Of a stretch of 64,000 nucleotides of DNA, positions 35,717-44,321 are shown piece by piece. The DNA comes from an uncultured Aquimarina sp. Lineage in GTDB: Bacteria; Bacteroidota; Bacteroidia; Flavobacteriales; Flavobacteriaceae. The DNA is taken from contig CANMSL010000016.1 of assembly GCA_947500505.1 (NCBI GenBank), positions 37,556 through 101,555 on the forward strand. Direction: 5' to 3'. The notes below the pieces were generated by a model. The model was not told the origin of the DNA and ran no database searches. It saw only the letters and a program-made list of their open reading frames with translations. The position numbers were made by a program, and so were the translations under genes. How positions within the stretch are numbered: position 1 is the first letter of the stretch; every line of letters begins with the position of its first letter.

Positions 35717-36547
35717 CTAAAAGTGACTTAATAAAACTAAATGTTGATGATCATCTATAGACGTAAGGCTGTCAGAAATTTTGATATCATTATTTCTGTT
35801 TCCTAACGCTACATTGCGGATATATTTATGGGCGATAGTATAAATAGGACTATTTTTAGAAATTGCACCCAGAAATGTCAATTGAAATTCTTCAGGATTT
35901 AGTCTCAATTGTTCTGTAGCAAACATAACATAATATAAAAAGTCCTCTGGAGTTTCATAAATGTATGAATTGCCTAAAACTAATTTCCCTTTTTGTGTGA
36001 TGATCAGATCAAATGAGATAGAATTCATATGAGCAATCACACTAGTAGTTTCACTGTTCTTTTCTTTCGATAAAATGTTGTCAATAAGTATTGTAGAAGA
36101 ATGTTTATAAGTAAATGAGCCAAAAGTTTCAAAGAAGAAATTATAAATGTTTGTATATGGAATATATACAACGTTTATTTCGTGTTGATCCAATTCATCA
36201 TACGCTATAAAATCGTTTTCTAAGACTTTGATATTATATTTTAAATACTCTTTTAGTGACTCAGAATCAAACAATGCTTTGGGAACGCAGGTATAAAGTT
36301 CATTTTGATATATAACTTGTACGGATTCGAAATCATATTTTAGGTGTTCGTTATGGTCAAAAAGATATTTGATTTTGTCCAATACTTGTTCCGGAGATAA
36401 ATTGACTCCAAAATCATCAACCTCTAATGATGTTATTTCATTATCAGTATTTACTGTGCAAAAAGAAAGTCCATTCAGGCTTACCTGAATGGACAATGTA
36501 TGTTTTGTAGTTCCAGAAGAATTACTCTTGGTTTTCTTTTGAATCAT
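35717..36547 (-). CDS. DUF3822 family protein
   Basis: A 276-residue protein with the fold of an actin-like (ASKHA) half, typical of DUF3822: N-terminal LSIQVSLNGLSFCTVN, middle YDFESVQVIYQNELYTCVPKALFD and HSSTILIDNILS. Conserved in Bacteroidota immediately upstream of rsmD; its biochemical role is unknown. The gene overlaps the preceding gene by 26 bases, and its start lies within that gene's 3' end, indicating translational coupling. Confidence 0.85.
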   Translation of the reverse strand: MIQKKTKSNSSGTTKHTLSIQVSLNGLSFCTVNTDNEITSLEVDDFGVNLSPEQVLDKIKYLFDHNEHLKYDFESVQVIYQNELYTCVPKALFDSESLKEYLKYNIKVLENDFIAYDELDQHEINVVYIPYTNIYNFFFETFGSFTYKHSSTILIDNILSKEKNSETTSVIAHMNSISFDLIITQKGKLVLGNSYIYETPEDFLYYVMFATEQLRLNPEEFQLTFLGAISKNSPIYTIAHKYIRNVALGNRNNDIKISDSLTSIDDHQHLVLLSHF

Positions 36548-37175
36548 AAGTTTTAGGCCAGTTACCTGTAGTATTTACTTCCTGCATAGAACCAACTGAT
36601 AAATAAGGGCCATCAACACCTTCCACGGAAACTACTTGTTTTTCCTGAAATAAAAGATCCTTATCAAGGTCGTGTAGTAAGATTTCTTTAGCAACTCTAG
36701 CTTCGAAAACACTTACTCGAATTCCGTTTTTATCTATAAAACCGGCATCGAGTTCGAACTGAGCGTCTTTACCTTCGACAGGCACTGTCATCATTGTTTT
36801 ATAACGATCACTTCCTTTAAATAAAGAATCTTTAACAGAAGCATAACCTAGTGTATCAACAACTACTGTATCCCTAGGTTCGTCAATTTGTAAAATCTTG
36901 TTGAATCTGATAAAACTAGAATCCCTACGTTGAGTAAGAGTGAATTTAGCTGTATCTAAAAAAGCAATTAATTTGGCCGGATCTTTTTCAAATGTACCGA
37001 CTACCGTTTTATGAGCTAATTCTGCCTGTCGGATGTCCCTTAAATTTTCGATAGCTTTGGCATATCGCACTTCTTTAATCTTATTGAATCGTACAGGACC
37101 CATTACAGAATTGTATACTAGATATCCTAAGACTCCGATAACTACCCATAGAACTAATTGAATAACAATTTTCAT
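36522..37175 (-). CDS. Conserved Bacteroidota membrane-anchored protein
   Basis: A 217-residue protein with one N-terminal hydrophobic anchor (residues about 4-23, IQLVLWVVIGVLGYLVYNSV). A periplasmic helix-rich region follows (FNKIKEVRYAKAIENLRDIRQAELAH), then a beta-rich C-terminal half. The RYAKAIENLRDIRQAELAHK segment looks like the helical stalk of type IV pilin-like or secretion-linked proteins, but I cannot assign a function. It is the first gene of the operon with DUF3822 and rsmD and divergent from the helicase gene. Confidence 0.75.
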   Translation of the reverse strand: MKIVIQLVLWVVIGVLGYLVYNSVMGPVRFNKIKEVRYAKAIENLRDIRQAELAHKTVVGTFEKDPAKLIAFLDTAKFTLTQRRDSSFIRFNKILQIDEPRDTVVVDTLGYASVKDSLFKGSDRYKTMMTVPVEGKDAQFELDAGFIDKNGIRVSVFEARVAKEILLHDLDKDLLFQEKQVVSVEGVDGPYLSVGSMQEVNTTGNWPKTYDSKENQE

Positions 37176-37209
37176 TTTATAATTTAGCTTTTAGACATTA
37201 GTGTATACG

Positions 37210-37270
37210 CAAATCTACAATTTTTTTTCAATCGTAAAAGTTTATAGCCAAAAAATCATTACTATCTTTG
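37210..37270. promoter_or_regulatory. Divergent -7 boxes between the anchored protein and helicase genes
   Basis: TAGATTTG on the minus strand (37210-37217) and TATCTTTG on the plus strand (37263-37270) both match TAnnTTTG. Neither has a clear TTG at the right -33 distance. The plus-strand box lies inside the longer open frame of the helicase gene, which supports the downstream ATG at 37312. Confidence 0.45.
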
Positions 37271-37311
37271 ATTTATTAACAGATTATGGATTTAAGGAAT
37301 TTCAATATTTA

Positions 37312-38739
37312 ATGAGAGAAACTGAGTTTTATCAATTGCTAAAAGATGATTTTCCTTTTGAACCCACTCTAAAACAAGATGTCGTACTTCAAAAGCTATC
37401 TGCTTTTATCTTATCAGATACCAAGAACAGCCTTTTTCTACTTAAAGGTTATGCAGGAACGGGAAAAACAACATTAATTGGTACATTGGTCAAAAACCTT
37501 TGGAAAGCTAAATTAAGTTCGATTTTACTGGCTCCCACCGGTCGCGCAGCAAAGGTGATAAGCAACTATTCTGGTAGACAGGCACAAACAATTCATAGAA
37601 ATATTTATTATCCTAAAAAAACAAGCAACGGAGGTCTCGCTTTTCAATTAAAACAAAACAAAAGCAGGAATACAATCTTTATTGTGGATGAAGCTTCTAT
37701 GATACCGGATACTCCTAGTGATAGTAAATTGTTTGAGAATGGGTCACTATTAGATGATTTAATGATGTATGTGTATTCCGGACATAACTGTAAAATTTTG
37801 TTTATTGGAGATACTGCGCAGTTACCACCTGTAAAATTAGAAGTGAGCCCAGCTTTAGATTCTGATAAATTATCCTTGGGATTTAATAAAAAAGTTACGC
37901 AAATAGAACTAGATGAGGTGGTAAGGCAAGCAGAAGGAAGTGGAATTTTGATGAATGCCACATCACTGAGAGAATTATTGAATGATGGATTTTACGAATC
38001 TTTTCAATTTGATATTTCTGGATATCCCGATATTATACGATTAATAGATGGGCACGATATCCTGGATGCTTTAAATAACTCTTATGTTAGTTCTGGTCAC
38101 GAAGAATCAGTCATTATTCTGAGATCTAATAAAAGAGCTAATATCTATAATCAACAGATCAGATCCAGAATACTGTTCCAAGAAGAAGAATTGTCTGCAG
38201 GAGATTATTTAATGGTAGTAAAAAACAACTATTTTTGGTTAGATACTAAAAGTGAAGCAGGATTTATTGCTAATGGAGATATTATCAAAATACTCGAAAT
38301 ATATGCCATCAAAGAATTGTATGGATTTCGTTTTGCAGAAGTAAAAATTTCGATGGTAGATTATCCTGATCAAAAACCATTAGAAACAGTATTAATCTTA
38401 GATACGTTAACATCTGAAAGTCCTTCTTTATCCTATGAAGAGTCTAACAAACTATATCAGGAAGTGCTAAAAGATTTCGAAGGAGAAAAGTCTAAGTATA
38501 AGAAGTTTCTCGGTGTGAAGAATAATAAGTTTTTTAATGGATTACAAGTAAAGTTTTCTTACGCCATAACCTGCCACAAATCGCAAGGTGGTCAATGGGA
38601 TACCGTGTTTATAGAACAACCTTATCTTGCCGACGGGATCAATAAAGACTATCTAAGATGGTTATACACTGCTGTGACAAGAGCCAAAGAAAAGTTGTAC
38701 CTTATTGGATTCAAAGATGACTTTTTTGTTGAAAACTGA
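37312..38739 (+). CDS. ATP-dependent RecD-like DNA helicase (UvrD-like C-terminal domain)
   Basis: A 475-residue SF1 helicase. An in-frame GTG 111 bases upstream is open, but a TATCTTTG -7 box lies between it and the ATG at 37312, and the ATG gives the usual family start (MRETEFYQLLKDDFPFEPT). Motifs: Q-like FEPTLKQ, Walker A GYAGTGKTT, LAPTGRAAKV, Walker B FIVDEASM, GDTAQLPPV, then the UvrD-like C-terminal ITCHKSQGGQW and YTAVTRAKEKLYLIG. It is a RecD/TraA-like single-chain enzyme of unknown pathway, without RecB or RecC partners nearby. Confidence 0.88.
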   Translation: MRETEFYQLLKDDFPFEPTLKQDVVLQKLSAFILSDTKNSLFLLKGYAGTGKTTLIGTLVKNLWKAKLSSILLAPTGRAAKVISNYSGRQAQTIHRNIYYPKKTSNGGLAFQLKQNKSRNTIFIVDEASMIPDTPSDSKLFENGSLLDDLMMYVYSGHNCKILFIGDTAQLPPVKLEVSPALDSDKLSLGFNKKVTQIELDEVVRQAEGSGILMNATSLRELLNDGFYESFQFDISGYPDIIRLIDGHDILDALNNSYVSSGHEESVIILRSNKRANIYNQQIRSRILFQEEELSAGDYLMVVKNNYFWLDTKSEAGFIANGDIIKILEIYAIKELYGFRFAEVKISMVDYPDQKPLETVLILDTLTSESPSLSYEESNKLYQEVLKDFEGEKSKYKKFLGVKNNKFFNGLQVKFSYAITCHKSQGGQWDTVFIEQPYLADGINKDYLRWLYTAVTRAKEKLYLIGFKDDFFVEN

Positions 38740-38924
38740 TACTATTTTATGATTTTGAAGACACATAACGCTTATTTCTTTTGTAAAGAGTTTCTTGTCA
38801 TAAACATTTTTTGTTATGCTTCTTTTAGACAAGCATGAGATATGAAAATAAGAAGTAAGAAAAGGAAAAGTAAGGTAATGAAGTTGAAAGCGTAATACTT
38901 TTTTAACAAAATATATTTATTATA

Positions 38925-39488
38925 ATGCAAGAAACAATCTTAAGTATATGTTTAGGAGTCGGATTAGCAGCTTCAGTTGGATTTAGAGTTTTCCTGCCAT
39001 TATTAGCAGTAAGTCTTGCTGCTCATTATAATGTAATCCCTCTTAATGAAGACTGGATATGGGTAGGTAGCAATACATCGCTAATGGTATTGTCTGTTGC
39101 AACTTTTTTTGAGATTTTAGCGTATTATATTCCTTGGTTTGATAATTTACTAGATATTATTGCTATTCCACTTGCTGCGGTTGCAGGTACAGCAGTTATG
39201 GTGTCCACGGTTGCAGATTTAAGTCCTGTGGTGACTTGGACTCTAGCGATAATTGCTGGAGGAGGGACAGCCGCGACAGTAAAAAGTACTATGAGTGCAT
39301 CCAGGTTATCTTCTACGGCTACAACTGGCGGATTGGCTAACCCTATATTAGCCACAGCAGAAACCGGAACAGCAACTATAATGTCTTTACTATCTGTGTT
39401 TTTACCGATAGTAGCTATCATTTTTTTAATAGTTTTATTTTTTAGTTTAAGAAAAATTTATAAAAAACTATTCGTTTGCTCTTCTTGA
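38925..39488 (+). CDS. DUF4126 domain-containing membrane protein
   Basis: A 187-residue, Ala/Gly-rich integral membrane protein with about four to five hydrophobic segments. It shows the DUF4126 pattern SICLGVGLAASVGFRVFLPLL at the start and GGTAATVKSTMSASRLSSTATTGGLANPI in the middle. The glycine-zipper-like helices suggest an oligomeric channel or holin-like membrane protein, but function is unknown. Its stop lies just upstream of the kdsB-fusion promoter, so the next gene has its own promoter rather than overlapping it. Confidence 0.85.
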   Translation: MQETILSICLGVGLAASVGFRVFLPLLAVSLAAHYNVIPLNEDWIWVGSNTSLMVLSVATFFEILAYYIPWFDNLLDIIAIPLAAVAGTAVMVSTVADLSPVVTWTLAIIAGGGTAATVKSTMSASRLSSTATTGGLANPILATAETGTATIMSLLSVFLPIVAIIFLIVLFFSLRKIYKKLFVCSS

Positions 39489-39514
39489 AAATCGATTTAA
39501 AAAAGTTATTTTTG
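39485..39514 (+). promoter_or_regulatory. Promoter of the kdsB fusion gene
   Basis: TTG (39485-39487), a 19-base spacer and TATTTTTG (39507-39514) give a full match to the Bacteroidota TTG-N17-21-TAnnTTTG promoter. It lies inside the longer open frame, so translation must begin downstream of about 39520. Confidence 0.75.
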
Positions 39515-39535
39515 ACCCTGCAAAAGCAAGCAATT

Positions 39536-41410
39536 TTGAACAAAACTAACCTGAAAACTATCGCAATGATTCCTGCGAGATATGCTGCATCCCGATTTCC
39601 TGGGAAGTTAATGCAGGATCTTGAGGGGAAATCCGTTATCTTAAGAACATATCAAGCCGCGGTAAATACGTCACTATTTAGTGAAGTGTATGTGGTTACT
39701 GATAGTGAGATTATTTTTGATGAAATAACAACACACGGTGGTAAAGCAATTATGAGTGTTAAAGATCATGATTGTGGAAGTGACAGAATAGCTGAAGCGG
39801 TAGAAAATATGGATATTGATATTGTAGTCAATGTTCAGGGTGACGAACCTTTTACAGAAAGAGAAAGTTTAGAAAAAGTTTTGGAGGTTTTTGAAGGAGC
39901 AGATGCAGATAAAATAGATCTGGCTAGCTTAATGACGCCTATGAATGACTGGGATGATATCGTGAACCCAAATAGTGTGAAAGTAATTGTGGATAAAGAC
40001 GATTATGCACTTTACTTTTCTCGTGCACCCATACCTTATCCAAGGGATAAAGAAATTAACCATACCTATTTTAAACACAAAGGAATTTATGCATTCAGAA
40101 AGCAAGCTATTCTGGATTTCTATCGCCTACCGATGAGAACACTTGAAGCTTCTGAAAAAATAGAATGTATCAGATATCTTGAGTATGGTAAGAATATCAA
40201 AATGATAGAAACACATCACGAAGGTGTGGAAATAGATACCCCGGAAGATTTAGAGAAAGCAAGAAAATTAATTAACAAACAAAATCTTTTGAACATTACA
40301 TCTACGGTTACATCTACAGTTCAGGAATCTCTTCATAAAAATTTCCCTATGGTACCAAGAGTAGTCTTTGGTAAAGGTTCCTTTAATCAAATTGAACAAA
40401 TCCTCTCCCGGGAACGAAAGAATGGAGCACCTTTTATTTATCTAATAGATGATGTTTTTGAAAATAATAAAGCATTTATTGAAAAAAGAATATACTTATC
40501 AGGAGATGACAGGATCGTGTACGTATCCACCGAAGAAGAGCCCAAAACCTCTCAGGTAGATGCGCTTGTCACAGAATTTAAAAACACATATAGCTTTACA
40601 CCAAGCGGAATAATTGGTATTGGTGGAGGATCCATTATGGATCTAGCAAAAGCGGTGGCTATTATGATGAATAATTCTGGTAGTTCAACAAAATATCAGG
40701 GATGGGACCTGGTAGACAATAAAGCTGTCTATCACGTTGGAGTTCCAACAATTTCCGGTACAGGAGCAGAGGTGTCCAGGACTACAGTATTAACCGGTCC
40801 TGAAAAAAAGCTTGGGATAAATTCTGATTTTACTCCTTTTGATCAGGTGATTTTAGACCCTGAATTAATTAAAGATGTGCCAAAAGATCAATGGTTTTAT
40901 ACCGGGATGGATTGTTATATTCACTGTATAGAGTCCTTAAACGGTACGTATCTCAATGCTTTCAGTCAGAGTTATGGAGAAAAAGCACTAGATCTGTGCA
41001 AAGAAATATTTCTGGAGGATACATTAAATAAAGAAGATGCTGATGCAAAATTAATGATGGCATCTTGGCACGGAGGAATGAGTATAGCATATTCACAGGT
41101 TGGTGTAGCCCACGCGATGAGTTACGGATTAGCCTATGTACTAGGCACTAAACACGGAATAGGAAACTGTATCGTGTTTGACAAGCTAGAGGATTACTAT
41201 CCGGAAGGTGTTGCGCTATTTAAAAAAATGAAGAAAGTTCATAATATAGAGCTACCTACTGGTATTTGCGCTAACATAACAGAAAAACAGCTGGATACTA
41301 TGGTGTCTGTAGCATTAGGTTTAGTTCCTTTATGGGAAAATGCATTGGGTAAGAATTGGCAAGAAAAGATGGATGCAAATACATTGAAGGCGATTTATCG
41401 TACCTTATAG
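39536..41410 (+). CDS. kdsB: Bifunctional KdsB (CMP-Kdo synthetase)-KdnB-like Kdo 8-oxidase fusion
   Basis: A 624-residue protein started at the TTG at 39536, downstream of a clear promoter; the KdsB start motif follows (TIAMIPARYAASRFPGKL). Residues 1-250 are a complete KdsB: VVNVQGDEPF, SLMTP, the YFSRAPIPYPRD block and the HHEGVEIDTPEDL end. After a Thr/Ser-rich linker, residues about 275-624 form an iron-type alcohol dehydrogenase with GIGGGSIMDLAKA, PTISGTGAEVSRT and metal ligands in MDCYIHCIES, QVGVAHAMSYGL and TKHGIGN. This half resembles KdnB, which oxidises Kdo at C8 before amination to Kdo8N. The frame is continuous, so the fusion appears real. Confidence 0.85.
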   Translation: MNKTNLKTIAMIPARYAASRFPGKLMQDLEGKSVILRTYQAAVNTSLFSEVYVVTDSEIIFDEITTHGGKAIMSVKDHDCGSDRIAEAVENMDIDIVVNVQGDEPFTERESLEKVLEVFEGADADKIDLASLMTPMNDWDDIVNPNSVKVIVDKDDYALYFSRAPIPYPRDKEINHTYFKHKGIYAFRKQAILDFYRLPMRTLEASEKIECIRYLEYGKNIKMIETHHEGVEIDTPEDLEKARKLINKQNLLNITSTVTSTVQESLHKNFPMVPRVVFGKGSFNQIEQILSRERKNGAPFIYLIDDVFENNKAFIEKRIYLSGDDRIVYVSTEEEPKTSQVDALVTEFKNTYSFTPSGIIGIGGGSIMDLAKAVAIMMNNSGSSTKYQGWDLVDNKAVYHVGVPTISGTGAEVSRTTVLTGPEKKLGINSDFTPFDQVILDPELIKDVPKDQWFYTGMDCYIHCIESLNGTYLNAFSQSYGEKALDLCKEIFLEDTLNKEDADAKLMMASWHGGMSIAYSQVGVAHAMSYGLAYVLGTKHGIGNCIVFDKLEDYYPEGVALFKKMKKVHNIELPTGICANITEKQLDTMVSVALGLVPLWENALGKNWQEKMDANTLKAIYRTL

Positions 41411-41436
41411 CCTTAATCCTATAACCACCAATTATT

Positions 41437-41994
41437 ATGAGAAAACTATCCTCTTTTATATTCTATAAAGTAATGGGGTGGGATATGATTGGGAGTTTTA
41501 ATGGCGATCATATTAAGAAATGTGTAGTAATCGTGGTTCCTCATACCAGTTGGCATGATTTTTATATTGGTTTGTTAATAAGACAAATAGATGAAGTGAA
41601 AATCAGTTTTATGGGAAAGAAAGAACTTTTCCAATGGCCGTTTGGATGGTATTTTAGAAAAGTAGGGGGGATTCCGCTTGATAGAACTCCGGGTCAGAAT
41701 AAAGTCGAAGCGATTGCGAAGGAGTTTGAGAAGCGCGATGAACTGCGATTGACATTAGCTCCAGAAGGAACCAGAAAAAAAGTGTCATCCTGGAAGACAG
41801 GATTTTATTATATAGCAAAAGCCGCTAATGTACCAATCGTTATGGTCGCTTTTGATTTTGGCAAGAAAAGAGTAGAGATTTCCTCGGCATTTTATCCTAC
41901 AGACGATATGGAAAAAGATTTACAATATATGTATAATTTCTTTAAAAATGTAAAAGGAAAGATAGCAGAATATAGCTTCGAGCCTGAATCCTAA
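41437..41994 (+). CDS. Lysophospholipid/1-acylglycerol-3-phosphate acyltransferase family protein
   Basis: A 185-residue PlsC-like enzyme with the H-x4-D catalytic pair in PHTSWHDF (His36, Asp41), an acceptor-binding FRKVGGIPLDR segment and the APEGTRKK block. It lacks a clear membrane-spanning segment, so it is probably peripheral at the inner membrane. Shorter members like this may acylate glycerophosphates or ornithine lipids; the acceptor is unknown. It follows the KdsB-KdnB gene by 26 bases. Its last codons overlap the convergent gene by 4 bases. Confidence 0.85.
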   Translation: MRKLSSFIFYKVMGWDMIGSFNGDHIKKCVVIVVPHTSWHDFYIGLLIRQIDEVKISFMGKKELFQWPFGWYFRKVGGIPLDRTPGQNKVEAIAKEFEKRDELRLTLAPEGTRKKVSSWKTGFYYIAKAANVPIVMVAFDFGKKRVEISSAFYPTDDMEKDLQYMYNFFKNVKGKIAEYSFEPES

Positions 41995-42494
41995 AATTTA
42001 GGATCATTCTCTTTTTTAATTTCTTCTTTTTTCGGTTCTTCTTCCAGAGAGCCTCCTCCGAAAAGTAATTCGGTACTGGAAAAGGTTGTTCCAAAAGTAA
42101 TTGCTGCAAGATGTACCTGAGATATGGCACTTTCTACTTGTTTTGTAATAAGTTCTTTTAACGGATGCACGTACGCAGACCAAAGAACTCCATTAGAAAT
42201 AGCATATTTGACATCCAAAGCAGAGTGAAAATTAGCTGTCATTGAATCCAATAATAAATCCTTGTCCAGATTTTTGGATTCCATAATCGGTGCTATAATT
42301 CGCATTCTGTTATTAGTAGCATCTGTAATGCATAACATGGGAGTTTTTTTATAAACAAACTGCCAGTTCCCGACTATTCCAGCTAATGTATCTGCCTTTT
42401 TGGAAATAATTTCGACCAATGTATCATTATTCATATCTTGTGCGTGAGTAAGTATTCCTAAAGAAAGAAATAGTAAAAAGAGCCAATGTTTCAT
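41991..42494 (-). CDS. Hypothetical secreted protein
   Basis: A 167-residue protein starting at the ATG at 42492-42494, which opens directly into a signal peptide (MKHWLFLLFLSLGILTHAQ, cleavage near residue 19). A longer frame of 16 codons upstream has no such character. The mature part is mostly alpha-helical and ends in a Glu/Lys-rich tail (GGGSLEEEPKKEEIKKENDPKF). I do not recognise the family. It converges with the acyltransferase gene by 4 bases, an unusually tight tail-to-tail arrangement. Confidence 0.6.
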   Translation of the reverse strand: MKHWLFLLFLSLGILTHAQDMNNDTLVEIISKKADTLAGIVGNWQFVYKKTPMLCITDATNNRMRIIAPIMESKNLDKDLLLDSMTANFHSALDVKYAISNGVLWSAYVHPLKELITKQVESAISQVHLAAITFGTTFSSTELLFGGGSLEEEPKKEEIKKENDPKF

Positions 42495-42540
42495 AAGTAT
42501 GTTATTTTTAGTTAAGTCGAAAATACCCCTTAAACATAAC

Positions 42541-42570
42541 AAAAAAGACCGCCGGGTTAGGCAGTCTTTT
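42541..42570 (-). terminator. Intrinsic terminator of the lipoprotein gene
   Basis: AAAAGACNGCC and GGCNGTCTTTT arms with one central mismatch and an intervening GGTTA-type loop lie 20 bases past the stop of the upstream lipoprotein gene. The minus-strand side is followed by a run of T; it could also work in the other direction. Confidence 0.7.
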
Positions 42571-42590
42571 ATTAAATATTGTAAATTTTA

Positions 42591-43088
42591 TTATCCCTGT
42601 GTAAAAGTACCGGAAAAACTTACAGTTACCATTTCATTATTATCCAATTGTATATCAGCAACAATCGTGTAATTATTATTCTCTCCACCAGAGATAGTTA
42701 CCGTTCCACCAACTGCACGGTAAGAAGTTCCGTCAACTCTCAGTCTCACAGTGTCAAAATGAAAAGCTGGTGTTTCTGGTGTTTCTGCTAAAAAGATAAA
42801 AGTTCCAGGAGTAAATACTACGTTATCTCCTGAGATAGGAGAAAAAAGTTCAGCATAAAATTCATAATCGATACTATCGTCAGTTCCATTTAAGGTAAAA
42901 TCAAGATTATAGTGACCTGATTTTTCTGTGTCACCATAGTCTTCAACCAAAGTTTGAGAAATTTCAACAAAAGCTCCTGCGTAAGAAATTTGATTAGTTG
43001 TTTCTACCATAGAATTGTCATCGTCACTAGAACAAGAAGTCATTACCAAAGCGGAAACGAATGCGAATAAAAAAGTAATTTTTTTCAT
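42591..43088 (-). CDS. Hypothetical lipoprotein
   Basis: A 165-residue lipoprotein from the ATG at 43086-43088. Signal peptide MKKITFLFAFVSALVMTSC places the lipid cysteine at residue 19, followed by the SSDDDN acidic tract typical of surface-exposed Bacteroidota lipoproteins. The mature domain is beta-rich (GHYNLDFTLNGTDDSIDYEFYAELFS, then GTVTISGGENNNYTIVADIQLDNNEMVTVSFSGTF), like an Ig or lipocalin-type sandwich. Function unknown. Monocistronic, with its own terminator. Confidence 0.7.
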   Translation of the reverse strand: MKKITFLFAFVSALVMTSCSSDDDNSMVETTNQISYAGAFVEISQTLVEDYGDTEKSGHYNLDFTLNGTDDSIDYEFYAELFSPISGDNVVFTPGTFIFLAETPETPAFHFDTVRLRVDGTSYRAVGGTVTISGGENNNYTIVADIQLDNNEMVTVSFSGTFTQG

Positions 43089-43196
43089 TTTGGGTTTTTT
43101 TAAATTAAGGCGCGAATTTAAATAAATAAATAAAAGAATCAAATTTTAATTTAACTCTTTCTTAACTTTAACTTTTGTTCATTATTTCCTATAATT

Positions 43197-43913
43197 TTAA
43201 GAAGATTCCTCCATCGTATGATAAACGTTTTGAACGTCATCATCTTCCTCTATCTTTTCCAGAAGCTTTTCTACATCGGCAGTTTGTTCCTGAGTAAGTT
43301 TTTTAGTCACTTGTGGAATACGTTCAAAACCGGAGGACAATATTTCAATCTCGCGACTTTCTAATTCTTTTTGGATGGTACCAAAACTTTCGAAGGGAGC
43401 ATAAATTAGAATCCCATCTTCGTCCTGAAAAACTTCTTCTGCACCAAAATCGATAAACTCCAGTTCTAATTCTTCCGGATCAAGATCTTCCCCATTAATT
43501 CTAAAATTACAGGTATGATCAAACATAAATTCTACAGAGCCAGAAGTACCTAAATTGCCATCACACTTATTAAAATAAGAACGTATGTTAGCTACAGTTC
43601 TATTGTTATTATCTGTGGCAGTTTCTACTAGAATAGCTATACCGTGTGGGGCATACCCTTCAAAAAGGACTTCCTTATAATCTCCCTGACTTTTATCAGA
43701 AGCTCTTTTGATAGCGCGCTCAATATTGTCCTTTGGCATATTTACAGATTTAGCATTCTGTATCACCGCTCTTAGACGAGAATTAGAATCGGGATCAGGA
43801 CCTCCTTCTTTTACCGCCATTACAATATCCTTACCTATTCTGGTAAACGCTTTAGCCATTGCCGACCAACGTTTCATTTTACGTGCTTTTCTGAACTCAA
43901 AAGCTCTTCCCAT
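43197..43913 (-). CDS. yebC: YebC/PmpR family DNA-binding or translation-related protein
   Basis: A 238-residue protein with the YebC signatures GRAFEFRKARKMKRWSAMAKAFTRIGKDIVMAVKEGG at the N-terminus, RLRAVIQNAKSVNMPKDNIERAIKRA, and GYAPHGIAILVETATDNNNRTVANIR. YebC proteins were described as DNA-binding regulators, and more recent work links family members to relieving ribosome stalling at proline stretches. The role here is not determined by context. A promoter with good spacing lies upstream on the minus strand. Confidence 0.93.
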   Translation of the reverse strand: MGRAFEFRKARKMKRWSAMAKAFTRIGKDIVMAVKEGGPDPDSNSRLRAVIQNAKSVNMPKDNIERAIKRASDKSQGDYKEVLFEGYAPHGIAILVETATDNNNRTVANIRSYFNKCDGNLGTSGSVEFMFDHTCNFRINGEDLDPEELELEFIDFGAEEVFQDEDGILIYAPFESFGTIQKELESREIEILSSGFERIPQVTKKLTQEQTADVEKLLEKIEEDDDVQNVYHTMEESS

Positions 43914-43936
43914 AATCTAAATTTAAAATCTAAATA

Positions 43937-43967
43937 CAAACATAAGTAGAAACCAAAAGTTTTACAA
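43937..43967 (-). promoter_or_regulatory. Promoter of yebC
   Basis: On the minus strand TTG (43965-43967), a 20-base spacer and TATGTTTG (43937-43944) form a complete Bacteroidota promoter, 24 bases before the yebC ATG. Confidence 0.65.
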
Positions 43968-43994
43968 GCGTATATTTAGTTCAGCATTAAATTT

Positions 43995-44279
43995 TTATTC
44001 TTCCTCTACGATCCCATCAATTGCTTTAGCTAATTGAAAATCTTTTTCAGTAACACCATCTGCATCGTGTGTTGACAGGCTAATATTTACAACGTTATAA
44101 ACATTAGACCAATCAGGATGATGGTTAAGTGATTCTGCTTCGAAAGCAATACGTGACATTGCGGAGAAAGCATCTTTGAAGTTCTCAAATTCAAATGAAG
44201 TGTGTAACGCATTGTCTTCATATTCCCAACCATCCATTTTCTCTAGTCTGGATGTAATATCAGTTTCGGTAAGTTTCAT
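43995..44279 (-). CDS. 4a-hydroxytetrahydrobiopterin dehydratase (pterin-4a-carbinolamine dehydratase)
   Basis: A 94-residue protein with the family core NHHPDWSNVYNVVNISLSTHD: the adjacent histidines and the later histidine are the catalytic residues, and DGVTEKDFQLAKAID closes the domain. It dehydrates the carbinolamine formed by aromatic amino-acid hydroxylases, regenerating the pterin; it can also be a DCoH-like bystander. No phenylalanine hydroxylase gene lies in this window. The lipoprotein gene upstream is 42 bases away. Confidence 0.9.
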   Translation of the reverse strand: MKLTETDITSRLEKMDGWEYEDNALHTSFEFENFKDAFSAMSRIAFEAESLNHHPDWSNVYNVVNISLSTHDADGVTEKDFQLAKAIDGIVEEE

Positions 44280-44321
44280 AATAGTTTTAGTATTAATTAT
44301 AATTAATTTTTATATTCATTA

